64,000 nt of DNA from Ovis canadensis (taxonomy: Eukaryota; Chordata; Mammalia; Artiodactyla; Bovidae): NCBI RefSeq assembly GCF_042477335.2, contig NC_091250.1:132653384-132717383 (forward strand). The letters run 5' to 3'. The notes beneath the pieces are model-generated. The model was not told where the DNA came from, ran no database searches, and was given only the letters and a program-made list of their open reading frames with translations. The position numbers and the translations under genes are program-made. The stretch's first letter is position 1. Each line of letters opens with the position of its first letter. This document shows positions 22,925-35,500 of this stretch, piece by piece.

Positions 22925-23346
22925 TGTTCCAAGAATTAGAACAAGTTGGACTGTGAAGAAAGCTGAGCACTGAAGAACTGATGCTTTTGAACTGTGGTGT
23001 TGGAGAAGACTCGAGAGTCCCTTGGACTGCAAGGAAATCCAACCAGTCCATTCTAAAGGAGATTGGTCCTGGGAGTTCTCTGGAAGGAATGATGCTAAAG
23101 CTGAAACTCCAGTACTTTGGACACCTCATGCGAACAGCTGACTCACTGGAAAAGACTCTGATGCTGGGAGGGGTTGGGGGCAGGAGGAGAAGGGGACGAC
23201 AGAGGATGAGATGGCTGGATGGCACCACGGACCCGATGGACGTGAGTCTGAGTGAACTCCGGGAGATGGTGATGGACAGGGAGGCCTGGCATGCTGCAGT
23301 TTATGACTAGCACATAGTTGGGACACGACTGAGCGACTGAACTGAA
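22925..23346 (+). mobile_element. BovB 3' end
   Basis: GTTGGACTGTGAAGAAAGC to GACACGACTGAGCGACTGAA. Confidence 0.88.
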
Positions 23347-24374
23347 GATGATATGGCTGTGAATGAAAAGGATTCAATAGAACCCAGAGTCTTACCAGAA
23401 TAAAGCTTTGGCAAAGATGCTTACACAATATACAAAAACCACTATGTGCAAACAACAGAAAAATGTAGTTAAAACACAAGTTTCAAAAGTAAGAAGCCTA
23501 GAAACAAGCCCCTTCAGTAGCCAGTTTTGCGGGCCCTGCTGCTAACGCTCACGCTTCTCCCCTCCTGGGGCCTGCCGGGGACGGAGGCCTCCTGGATCCT
23601 AGCTTCAGGACCACTGCTGGGTTTCAGTGGCCACCCAGAAGTGTGGGGTCAGTCCCAGCCCCAGGTCTCAGGAGGCCCGTACCCCGGAAGGGCACTGGGC
23701 CTGAGCCTGTACTCAGGAGCTGTTCCTCTTCACCCTACCTAGACTACGCAACTGAGTTTTTGTCTCCGGTGGTCTCCTGTGAAAGGCAGGCCTCTGAAGC
23801 TCACCAGTCGTGTGCCCCCGAGCCCCGGGCCTCGAGCATGTGAGCCTGCTCCATCTTGGGACCACCAGACAGGAATGGAGAGAGGCAGACAGGAATGGAG
23901 AGAGGCACACAGGAGGACAGCTCTGCCATCCCTTCTCTGGAGACCTCAGGCCCATCCGTCTTTTCAGCTTTCCCAAGGCACTGACAGGCACGCCACGCCC
24001 TCCTGGGCCCCTTTCCCACACGGAGGACAAACCGCGTATGGTGGTTGGTGCACCAAGTCCACGCTGCTCAGAGCTCTGCTCCTGAGCTGGAACTGGCAAG
24101 ACTGAGCAGACAGCCCCCAGTCAGCCTCACTTCTCAGGGGCTGAAGTTAAATTCTGATCAATTAGGGATTCCAGGGCCTGGACTTGCAGCTCCACCCAAG
24201 AGTAACCCTCTTACCCGCTGGCTTCTAAGCTGGTACATGACCAAGCCACCTTCCCACATGTGTGCCCCAAGATACACAAAGCTGGAGGTAGACAGGAATC
24301 ACGTACCTTGGGCAAGGGTGCAGGGCGAGAGGTGAAATGGATCCTGATGAATAAATGAACACACGAAAAACGTA
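23347..24374. other. Intergenic DNA downstream of RNF4
   Basis: No gene recognised. A short direct repeat of about 20 bp (GACAGGAATGGAGAGAGGCA) occurs twice at 23869-23910. Confidence 0.5.
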
Positions 24375-26377
24375 CCTGGTTCAAGTTAATGATTTATTTT
24401 CACCTGTAACACTAGCAGAGAAGTCAAAACCAGACTGACAAACATGGATAAAGTTTATAAACAGAACAAAGAAAGATCTGAACTATGTACACTGAGGGAG
24501 AGAAAGGGATTTTTCTGTATCAACTTTTCCTATTTTGCAATTTCTGAACAGTAGAAACTAAACATTTCCCCCCAGTTTAGTATGAAGGAACACAACTTGT
24601 ATGATCAACCATCTGTCCTTAAGCATAAAGTGTAAGAGATTTTGGCTGTGTAGTTGTCCTGGCTCCTGAAGTCTGGGTATTGTTAGAACATTAAAAAGAA
24701 AAAAAAAAAAAAGAGTGTTCCATGAAGCCCAGAAAGAACTGCATGGGGACACTGTCTACTTAAACGGCAGACAGTGCCCGGCATGGTGACGAGAACTGAT
24801 GTCCTGCCTTCCTCGATTATAAGGAGAAAATAGTACTTTTATCAAACCAACTGGAAGTGAGCCAGTTATCAAAGTCAGAATGAAGCATGAAGTTTCCTTT
24901 CACAGAGAAGGGACACTCCTTCGGCCCTGTTTAAAGTGAATTCTGCGCTGAGTCCCTGCTCCTCCAGAAGGAAAACCTGAAGGCCAGTTATTGCTAGCAA
25001 CGCCAGAGGAGGCCCCCTTCCACCTTGAAGCTGTTTCACACAGAAGGCTGTGGGTCTGGCTTGAAGCCCTCTGAGGAAGGAAGGGGTGGAGGTGGAGGTG
25101 GCAGGCTCTGCAGGGCTTCTCTCCCGGGAGCCACCCCCAGGCCACCACGCCACCTCCTCGAGGACCAGAGGCTCTCACACCTGGAGTTGAGCAGAAGGGT
25201 GTTATCTGGGCCCCTGGGGAGGAAAAATCTAAGGAGCAATCGAAGCCCAAAGGATCAAGGCCCAAAGGCCAGAAGAGCAGCTTCTGAAACGAGTATCAGT
25301 TGCGGGGGTGGTGGTACCCAGCTTGAGTCTGGAGAGCCGAGCTTTGAATCGCAGGTGGCTGTGACTTGGGCAACAGGATGGACGTGGGCAGCTGATAAGG
25401 CCACAGTGACTGCCACCGCCGCCTGGATCTATGCTTGAGTAGACGTTAGGCAGTGGGAACTGAGGACCAGAGGGCCTATGGTAAACACAGGATGATTTTA
25501 TCAGAAAAGAGGACACCCGATCACGTGCCTGCCCCACTGTGACTCCTGCGCCAGTGAGCTCAGGCGCGGGGCCAGTTCCTGAGAACAGGCGGTGAGCAGG
25601 ACGGGGCGACCCAGGCACCGCTCCGCAGGTGGCACGAGGCCTCCCAAGGACACTGGGAGTGCTACATCTCCTGGGCTGCTGGAAAGGAGGCAGAGGACGG
25701 GCTTTATTGCACGTTTCGTCCTTAGAAAACTAGGGATTGCCCTGCGAGGCCTTGGTGATCTGCAGGAACCTCTGACATCGATGTAGGCGGAATCATGGGT
25801 GGCCTCTGAATCACAGGGGATGGAAAACAAAGTCCAGTGGTTGGTCTTTCCGGGGCCACGCTTGTGTCTGGGATCCTCAGACTGGATGGACCGTGTGTGG
25901 CTTGCGCTGCAGTGGGCAGACGCCTGGGACGAGGTAGCATGCCCAGGAGAGCTGGGCGGACCTGCGTGCTCTCTGGCCAGGGCTGGCGCTCCATGACACC
26001 GCCAGGTGGAAGGTGGGGCAAACTCTCCAAACGGGGGAAAACTTCTTGGCAAACGTGCAGCTTCTGAAAGAGGCTAGAACCATGACTCTTATTTCCAATG
26101 TGCCTGACTCCCTCTCTCCTACCATGGAACCAGACTACCCAGGAGATGTCAACCAGCTGGGAGGGGCCTGGCTCCAGCTCCATGGCATCCAACTAGAGGT
26201 GACAAAAGGATCTAAGATGGGGTTGGAAACAAGAGAGCAGTTTACATAGTGGACGTTGATTCTGAAATAGTCTTTTTGAGCTCAAGAAACTGGAGGCAGA
26301 TGAGCCGCGTAAGGCTGCAGAGAGAGCCCAGCCAGGCTCTGTGCGGCCCCTTGTCTCTCCGGAGCACACTCAGCACC
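24375..26377 (-). other. RNF4: RNF4 3' UTR
   Basis: About 2 kb lies between the RNF4 stop and a canonical AATAAA on the minus strand at 24393-24398. Cleavage is expected about 15-20 nt further left, near 24375. No SINE or LINE was recognised inside it. The length fits an RNF4 mRNA of roughly 3 kb. The exact 3' end is an inference from the signal alone. Confidence 0.65.
24393..24398 (-). terminator. RNF4: Poly(A) signal AATAAA, probable RNF4 3' end
   Basis: On the minus strand the sequence reads GAAAATAAATCATTAA. It is the first clear AATAAA I found downstream of the RNF4 stop without a recognised repeat in between. Confidence 0.6.
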
Positions 26378-26527
26378 TCATATGTAAATGGGGTGGTACC
26401 GTTTGTGGCTCATCTTTTTCCTGCAAGTCGGGCAAGTGTTAGCACTCTTCAGGGAATCGCGGAGGCACTGGCTACAGAAGACGTGGCCACACTCTGTAGA
26501 AACGATGAGGCGTCCGTTCTGCACAAT
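26378..26527 (-). CDS. RNF4: RNF4 last coding exon (RING second half, stop)
   Basis: The acceptor AG is at 26528-26529 after a TTTGCTTTC tract. The exon encodes [20 protein letters not shown] and CPTCRKK, with zinc ligands Cys154, His156, Cys159, Cys162, Cys173 and Cys176. It ends KRYHPIYI and a TGA at 26378-26380. The C-terminal aromatic Tyr-Ile is known to be needed for RING dimer function in this family. Confidence 0.97.
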   Translation of the reverse strand: MVQNGRLIVSTECGHVFCSQCLRDSLKSANTCPTCRKKMSHKRYHPIYI

Positions 26528-29500
26528 CTGGAAAGCAAACAGCCTTCACGTCACATCCTGTACCTGAGCGGCCGGAGCCCCAGCGTGCACGCCGCCTGTT
26601 CCTAAGGTGACGAATGAGCGGGGAGGGGCCGGGGGCTGCAGCAGGAAAGCAGGGAGGGGGTCTGGAGTACTAAGGATGCTCCTCTGAGGCTCAGGCAGGT
26701 ACGGGCGGCGTCTCTGAAGCTGAGGAACAGGCAGGAACCAATCTCGGGCAGCGAGAGCCCAAGTTGAAGCCCTGGGGCTCCAGGAACCCCAGGCACACAG
26801 TAGGGCAGAGCCAGAGGGCCCAGGGCCACCGGAAACGCTCGCAGCTTCTGCCGAGCCCGGGCGGGGAACACACAGGACTGGCACTTGCACAGGGCAGTGC
26901 AGGGAACGAAGGGGCCAGAGTTCAAGACCGTGCCGCCCAGAGAGAGGGCACGTCCTCCCCTCACAGATGTGCGCCACGCCACGTGCCAGACCCGGCACGC
27001 CTGCAGGACAGGTGTCAGAGCCCACCCGCGAGAAGTGCTCATCTCACTCCCTGCCTGGAGCAGCAGAGACCAGGACCAGGGGCGACGCAGCCGAGCCTGC
27101 TTACCTCCGAGTACCCGTCCATGCAGATGGGACAGCTGACGGTGCCCGAGGGCCTAGAAGCACAGAGCTCACGTCAGGGGAGCAAGCCGGACGGCCAGCT
27201 CCTAACGCTGCGTGGCTCCATCTAAGCCGCCCACGGCCCCTCCTCACAAGAGCCTCCTGCAGCCTGCCACAGCCCAGGCACTTGGGAGGCTGGCAGTGCC
27301 ATGGCGCAGGGGTCCTCAGAGAAAGGGGGGCAGAGAGCACAAGAGAAAGTGCAGACAACAGGAGTCCCCCGTGCAGCCGCCCTGTCTGGGGCAGGAGCTG
27401 GCTGAGCACCGCCTTCCTCCAAGCATTCCTGCTGCAGGAGGCGGGGGTGCTGGGGCTCACCCCAGCTACTCACACACACCCTGGCAGTGCCTGGTGCACC
27501 CGGTCAGGTCACGGGGGGGACAGTGGAGCCCAGCCTGGGGCCCGCCCGCCACCCAGATGCGGCAGCAAGCCCTTCCTGAGCCCAGGGGTCGAAGCATTTG
27601 CCGAGGGGCCAGTATTTCTAACACCCTGCCTCCGCCCAACCTCTTCACTGAAAACTGGAGGAAGAAGGGATCCTCATTCCCGGGACAAGCGCCCATGTGT
27701 CCAGAGGCTGCCTGGCAGACAGCCTGCCCCCAGCACGGCCCCTGGTACCTGAAGCCCGCAGCTGCCTCCTCCCTGGCGCTCCTGGGGGAGTGGGTGGTCA
27801 CATACACGTCCTTGTCCCGGGCCAGCTCCTCCTCGTCACTGCTCACCACACAGCTATCCGCGTGGTCCTGGCGCAGCCGCCGGCCATTCCTTCTCGGCCG
27901 CCTCCTCTCTAAGGTGTGAGTCCTCGTTCAGGGAAGGGCCTCTCAGCCCCATCCCTTTCGGGACCAGCTGCCTTCCCAGCCGTCTTCCCAGGAGGGGCCC
28001 CCAACCCTGCTGCGAGCAGGCCAGGGGTGAGTCCCCGAAGCAGGCAGGGCTGCCCCAGGGGGTATTCCCGCCCACAGAGCAGGCGGGCCTGCAGCACCGC
28101 CCTCGCCCAAACCCAAGAAAGGAGGGAGACCACTCACCTTCAACAAACTTGGAAACAGGAGAAAAACAGAAGAGAAAGACACAGTTAACTTGACATATGA
28201 TATTCTGTACTCTTTAAAAACTCTTCAACAATCAGGCTGATGCATTTGGGTCCCACGCGGGATCCTCAGGGGAGCAGCCAGGCCTTGAGCGGCTGAGCCT
28301 GGTGCCCGGTGCTGAGGAGTCCCGGGAGCTGGCACGTCACTCACCCTCCCGGAGCTGCCCATGGCCTCTTCTGAAACAGAGGCTCCAGTGCCCACAGCGC
28401 CACGCTGCTGCGAGGACCAGGCGAGACCACACGATGCCAAGGGCACCAAGGGCGGCTGAGCCCACCACCTGCCCCGCCTATCCCCACACCCCACAGGCTA
28501 CTGCCAGAGATGGGGCTTTACTAGGAGAAGGCTTTGCAGGGTTCATGCTTTACCAACTGGAGGTGGTCAGGTAGAGACCCTGAGAACAGCACATGCCATG
28601 CAAGGACACCAACCCAGCCCTGCGCTGGAGGCGGGTGGAGACCGGCAGGGAGAACCCTCCAGCCCAGGGCCGGGCTCCAGGCCAGCGGCCTCGCCACGCT
28701 GCGTGCACGCTGTGGCTCTTACATGCCAAAGTCCCCGGCAGTCCTGCTGCTCCCACTGCCCCCAACAGCATTTGCTCGCTTCCCATCTGTGTCACCGTCT
28801 AGTAATTCTCACCACGTTTCAAACTTTTTCATTGTTGTCATATTCACTATGGCTCTACCTGATCAGTGATTTCTGATGCAACTACCCTAATTGTTTTAGA
28901 GCACTACGAACCTCACCAATATAAGATGATGAGCTTAAGTGATAAATACGTGTTCTGACTGTTCCACAGACCAACTGTACCATGACTCCCTCCCTCTTCT
29001 TGAGCCTCCCTACACCCTAGACACAACAATACTGAAATTAGGCCAATTAGTCACCTTACAGTGGCCTCGCAGTGTTAAAGCGAAAAGGAAGAGCTGCATA
29101 TCTCACTTTAAATCCCAACCTAGAAATGACAAAGCTTAGTGAGGAAGGCACTTCAAAGGTTAGGACAGGCCAAAAGCTAGGTCTCCTGCACCAGTCAGCT
29201 AGCTTGTAAATGCAAAGGAAAAGTAGTTCCTCAAGGAAATGAGGACGTGCTCCTCCAGTGAACGCACAGTGATAAGAAAGTCAACAGGCTTCCTGCTGCT
29301 GTGGAGAAAGAGTGGCCTGGACGGAAGATCCAACCAGCCACAGTATCTCCACAAACCAAAGCCCAAGCCAGAGCAAGGCCCTAACTCTCTTCAATTCTGT
29401 GAGAACGCAGAGGGGCGAGGAAGCTGCAGAAAGTGTGAAGCTGGTGGGGTTGGTTCCCAAGGTCGAAGGAAAGATGCCGTCTCTGGCACACCAGAGTGTG

Positions 29501-32500
29501 CAGGTGGAGCCCCAAGTGCTGACGGAGAAGCTGCAGCAAGTCACCCAAAAGAGCCAAGACCACTTCTGGGGGGCTACATCAGACAGCAGGCTTTCAGCAT
29601 AGACACAGCCTCTATTAGGAGGAGATGCCATCCAGGACTTTCGTAGCTACAGAGAAGTCAATGCCTGCTTCAAAGCTCAGACTGACTCCCTTGTTAGGGG
29701 CTTAATAGCTGGTTGAAGTCAACGCTTGCTCACCACTCCAGAAGCTCTACGCCCCTAAGCATGGCGCTGCATCGACCCCTCCCTATCTGCGCACACGGAG
29801 CACAGTAACTGCGCGCCGCGCGGCCACTGGGCGTCTTGCCTGCTGGCGCTCACTGCTCAGAAAAGATTCCCTTCAGAACAGCCCCTCCCACAGACAATGC
29901 GCCTGATCACCCGAGAGCTCTGATGGGGATGGACAACCAGACGAATGCTGTTTCTTGCCGAGTAACACAACATCCTGCAGCCCATGGATCAAGGAGGCAT
30001 TTCAACTTCCAGGTCTTGTAATTTAAGAAATATATTTCTAAGCCTACAGCTGCCATAAACAGTACTTTCTCTGAGGGATCTGAGCAAAGTAAACCCAAAA
30101 CCATCTGGAAAGCAGAGATATCACTTTGCCAACAAAGGTCTGTATAATCAAAGCCATGGTTTTTCCAGTAGTCAGGTATGGATGTGAAAGTTGAACCATA
30201 AAGATGGCTGAGTGCCAAAGAATATGATGCTTTGGAACTGTGGTGTTAGAGAAGACTCCTGAAAGTCTTTTGGACTGCAAGATCAAACCAGTCAGTACTA
30301 AAGGAAAACAGTCCTGAATATTCATTAGAAGGACTGATGCTGAAGCTCCAACACTTTGGCCACTTAATGCAAAGAGCTGACTCATTGGAAAAGACCCTCA
30401 TGCTGGGAAAGACTGAGGGCGAGAGGAGAAGAGGATGACAGAAGATGGAGGTTGGATGGCATCAGTGACTCAGTGGACATGAGTCTGAGCAAACTCAGGG
30501 AGAGAGGGGAGGACAGAGGAGCCTGGTATGCAGCAGTCCGTGGGGTTGCAGAGAGTTGGACACGACTTAGTGACTGAGCAGCAAGTGAGTGCACAGTGGC
30601 CAGAGAGCCCCTCCCTGGTGGTGACCGTGTCCCCGTGCTCAGTGGGAGAGGAGCTCGGAGATGAGGCTTCTTGCACAAAGCACAAAAAGGAATGGACCCA
30701 CACAGCCTGGCCTCCCAGCTCCAGGCCCCTCCTGTGACCTTGAGTCACCTCCTAGCAGATGGACAATAACACAGTTTGTAGGATACAGCTACCGATAATA
30801 TGATCTTTAATTCATTACTAGAAAAGAAATGATGAAAATTAGCAAAATAAATGATGAAAATTAGCAAAATAACTCAAAGAAAAGAAAAAGCAATGAATGA
30901 AAACAGACTTATAAGAAAAACGATACACAAAACTGAAAGTTGGTTCTTTGAAAGATCTAATATAACTCTGGTGATACTAATCTTAAAAAAAAAAAAAAAA
31001 AAAAAAAACCAGAAAACACAAACAACCAGTATCAGAAATGAGACATCACTACAGATTCCACAGAACTGAAGACATTACAAATTTATGCCAATAAAAGTGA
31101 AAATTTTAGATGAAATCAACAAATTCCTACAAAGTATAATTAGCAAAGTGAAGTGAAAACTGAAAGCTCCTCAGTCGTGTCCAACTCTTTGCAACCCCAT
31201 GAACTGTATCCCAACAGGCTCCCTCTGTCAATGGGATTCTCCAGAAAAGAATACTGGAGTGGGTTGCCATTTCCTTCTCCAGGGGAATCTTCCTGACCCA
31301 GGGATTGAACCCACTACAGGCAGATTCTTTACCATCTGAGCCACCAGGGAAGCCCAATAATTACCAAAGCACGAACACGTAGTTGCTCAGTCATATCCAT
31401 CTTTTCTTTCTTTTTCTTTTAATCAGTGTGATACTCTTTATTCTTGGCTTTTTACAACTTGTGAGATTTCATGAAATAGTATTAACATCAGAACAATTCC
31501 AAATACATCTGAAAGTTTATAAAGAGTGTTTTAGTTATATCTTGACCCATGTGAGTCAAAGATTTATTATTTTTTAAAACAAAAAGTAATTTTTCTGTTA
31601 CTATTTACTGATCAACTTGCATAAATAGATGAGATATCTGAGAATAAAGAAAATGAATAAGACAAACGATTAAAGGCATGGGTGGAGTGTTGTAAAAAAA
31701 AAAAAGGAGAAAGCAACACATGAAGGGCTCCTGAAACCTGATTCCTCCACTGAAATAATTTCTAATAGAATCCTGCATGCCTATCACAATTTATTCCAGC
31801 CTGTATGTCTCTCACAGGGCATATCCATCTTTTCAACGGCATGGACTGTAGCCTACCAGGTTCCTCTGTCCATGGGATTTTCCACGCAAGGATACTGGAG
31901 TGGGGTGCCATGCCCTCCTCCAGGGGATCTTCCTGACTCAGGAATCAAAAGTGGACCTCCTGCATTGCAGGCAGCATCTTTACTGTCTCAGCCACCAGAA
32001 AAGCCCCAATAATTATCCAAACCTACTAAAACTCTGCTGCTGCTAAAACTCTACTTCTGCTTTATTGACTATGCCAAAGGCTTTGACTGTGTAGATAACA
32101 ATAAACTGTGGAAAATTCTGAAAGAGATGGGAATATCAGACCACCTTACCTGCTCCTGAGAAATTTGTATGCAGGTCAAGAGGCAACAGTTAGAAATGAC
32201 ATGGAACAACAGACTGGTTCCAAATTGGGAAAGGAGTACATCAAGGCTGTATACTGTCATAGCGCTTATTCAACTTATATACAGAGTACATCACGTGAAA
32301 TGCTGGGCTGGATGAAGCACAAGCTGAAATCAAGACTGCTGGGAGAAATATCAATAACTTCAGATACACAGATGACACCACCCTTATGGCAGAAAGTGAA
32401 GAGGAACTAAAGAGCCTCTTGAAAGTGAAAGAGGAGAGTGAAAAAGTTGGCTTAAAGCTCAACATTCAGAAAGCTAAGATCATGGCATCTGGTCCCATCA

Positions 32501-35500
32501 CTTCATGGCAAACACTGACAGACTTGCTGACAAAGGTCCATCTAGTCAAAGCTATGGTTTTTCCAGTGGTCATGTATGGATGTGAGAGTTGAACTGTGAA
32601 GAAAGCTGAGAGCTGAAGAATTGATGATTTTGAACTGTGGTGCTGGAGAAGACTCTGAAGAGTCTCTTGGACTGCAAGGAGATCCAACCAGTCCATCCTA
32701 AAGGAGATCAATCCTGAATATTCATTGGAAGGACTGATGCTGAAGCTGAAACTCCAATACTTTGGCCATCTGATGCAAAGAACTGACTCACTGGAATAGA
32801 CCCTGATGCTGGGAAAGATTGAAGGCAGGAGGAGAAGGGGACAACAGAGGATGAGATGGTTAGATGGCATTACCAACTTGATGGACATGAATTTAAGCAA
32901 GCTCCGGGAGTTGGTGATGGACAGGGAAGCCTAGCATGCTGCAGTCCATGGGGTAGTAAAGCACTGGACACAACTGAGTGACTGAACTGAAGTATTTTCT
33001 CTGTAGAGTTCTACCAACTATCTAAGGAAGGAGTAGTCCCAATCTTACAAAATCTTCTGCAGAACAGAAAAAAGGTGCCCAAATTACTTTGCAAAGATAC
33101 CAAAACTCTGATACCAGAACTTTATAAAGAAAAACTACTGATCACTAATCTTACTCACAAAAATAGAGGCAAAGATTACATACAAAATATTAGCAAACTG
33201 AGTCTAGCAACATAGAAAAAAAAAATTATGTTACAACCACAATGCTTAAGTAGTTTAACACTAGAAACCAATGTAATTCTCCACTCCAACATATGAAAGG
33301 GGAAAAAAAAAAATCACTAGATTAGACTAAAATTTCAACACTGATTCAGGATGAAACTTATAGCCAAACATGAAAAAAGAGAAAATTCTCCACTCTGGAA
33401 ACGGTATCAACAAACCCAAAACGTTACAGCAGAGGTCTTATTTAATGGTAGAACCGAAAGGACTCTTGCAGGTTGTGAATGAAACAAGAATGCCCATGAC
33501 TGTCACTGTTTTTACTCAGCCAATACTGAGTTTTTTAGCCAGTGTGTTAAGGCCAAGGGAAAAAAAAAAAAAACAAACGAGTAGAACCAAAACCTGTTTT
33601 ATGTACACAAAAAAATCAAAAGATTTACAGATTAAGAATTGTTAGACTAAAAAAAGAAAAATCAATTGCATTTCTTTATATTAGCAAATCATAATTAAAA
33701 AGAAATGAAAATCTGAAACACCATTTATAGCATCTTAAAATACTACATACCTAGGAATAAATCTCCTAACAAGACATGCAAAATCACTCCAGGGTATAAA
33801 GTTTACTGTGAAGTATCTAATCTTGGTGTTCAGTTGCTCAATCGTGTCTGACTCTCTGCGACCCCACAGAAAGCAGCACGCCAGGCTTCCCTGTCCTTCA
33901 CTATCTCCCAGAGCTTCCTCAAACTCACGCCCACTGAGTGTGTGATGCCCTCCCACCATCTAATCTCATCTCAAACCATACACAAAACTCAATTCACATA
34001 GATTACAGACCTAAACATGAAACGTGAAACAGTAATACTTTTCCAATACAGGAACAAATTTTTATGGTACAGGATTTTCATCAACAGAATTGATAAATTC
34101 AACTATATTAAAATTAAGACCCTTTGTATATAAACCAAAAAGAGAAAAAGACAAGCGTCTAAACAGAAGATTCAATACACAACTGATGGCAGGCTCATAT
34201 TCAGAACTCATTTAAAAAAGTGAGGCAAGGCAGGCAGCCACAAGGGAGAATGAGCGGAGATTCAGTTAAAAAAAAAAAGATCCCAACAGGCAACACACCG
34301 AAGAGGAAAGTGAGCCACCACTGAGCATGGAAAGGCATGTGACCCCAACAGTACCAGGGAAACACCCTGAAAGCATGTGGGAGACTCCAGGCAACACCAC
34401 AGTGGCGGGAGCCTGGGCGGGGCGGCCTCTCTGGAAGACAGGGGTCACTGCCCAGCGCCTGCTGAAGGCACACACCTGGACAGAGTCTGCACAGCCTCTC
34501 CTTCAGTCTTCAGAGGGCTCACCAAAGCTCCACTGTGGCCTGGGGTGTACAGATGTGAGCTACTCCCAGACGGGGTCCACGTGGTACTTAGCCTACCCCC
34601 TGGATTCTGGGTGGCTGGTAAGATTACCCCAAACTAGGAAACAACACGATCATTTCACTCTCCTGAACGTGGCATCCGATGTAACCCTAAACTCGTAACC
34701 ACTCTAATAGAGGCCCCTCATCTTGAGTTAGTAACATTACTAGGTATTCCAAGCGGATACTTAGTGAAAATTTCAGTCTAGGTATACTTTACACTGTAAA
34801 TCTTAACAGTGGCATTTGAATTTGTTAAAGTAGTTATCAATAAAAAATGAAGAACAATTAGATTAAAAGGGATGCTATCAAATCCCAACTATTCTGTCTG
34901 GGAACACTGAGGCCACAGGAAGGGGGACTCCTCCACCAGAACCCAGGACCCCTGCTTCTCAAGCTGGTCTCCCCCACAACCTGCCCAGGCTCTCCACCTG
35001 CTCCCAGGACAGCCCCCAGTGCCAGCATCCCTGTCCCAGCGTCTCCCAGTGACTCTCCACAGGCAGGGACACAGCAGGAAGCTAGAGAGCTCAGAAAGGC
35101 AGCGCATGGAGGGAAGGCAGATGAACCATCAAAACAAAACCAGGGCGTAAAAGGGACTATGACAACGCTGGCTAGTCACTCAGCAGCAGCCGTTGGCGTC
35201 CCCATGAGGGCAGAATCCTGGCCAGCTCCCCAGGGCCTGGCATGCCTCAGGTGGACACCAAGTGGTGGGCCAACAAGGACTGGCGGCCCCGTGAAGTGCT
35301 AATCAGCAACTGAGCTGCAGGTCTCAGCCCAGGTGCCAGACTCAGCTGTCTTCTCAGAGCCTCAGGGAGCTTGCCAGGAACAGCAGCAAAGCTGGATGTA
35401 TGATCCTTAGAAAACACTCATAAGGCCCAGCGGGGACCACTGGACAGCTAAGCCACTGAGACATCTCCAGGGAAATGACTGCCTCTTGCTCAGCAGTGGT

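Larger units (their letters stand above)
30830..34262 (+). mobile_element. L1 LINE (degraded) interrupted by nested insertions
   Basis: L1 ORF2 pieces in plus orientation at 30830-31148 (GAAAGTTGGTTCTTTGAAAG), 33000-33825 (GAGTTCTACCAACTATC; AGAAACCAATGTAATTC) and 33968-34262. The gaps hold a Bov-tA, a second Bov-tA split by a retrocopy, a BovB and a BovB tail. The poly(A) at about 34268-34278 may be its end. Confidence 0.65.

Noticed and set aside
26967-27919. Plus-strand frames of 235 and 261 codons
   Set aside because: They are antisense to RNF4 exons 5 and 6 and have no recognisable domain.
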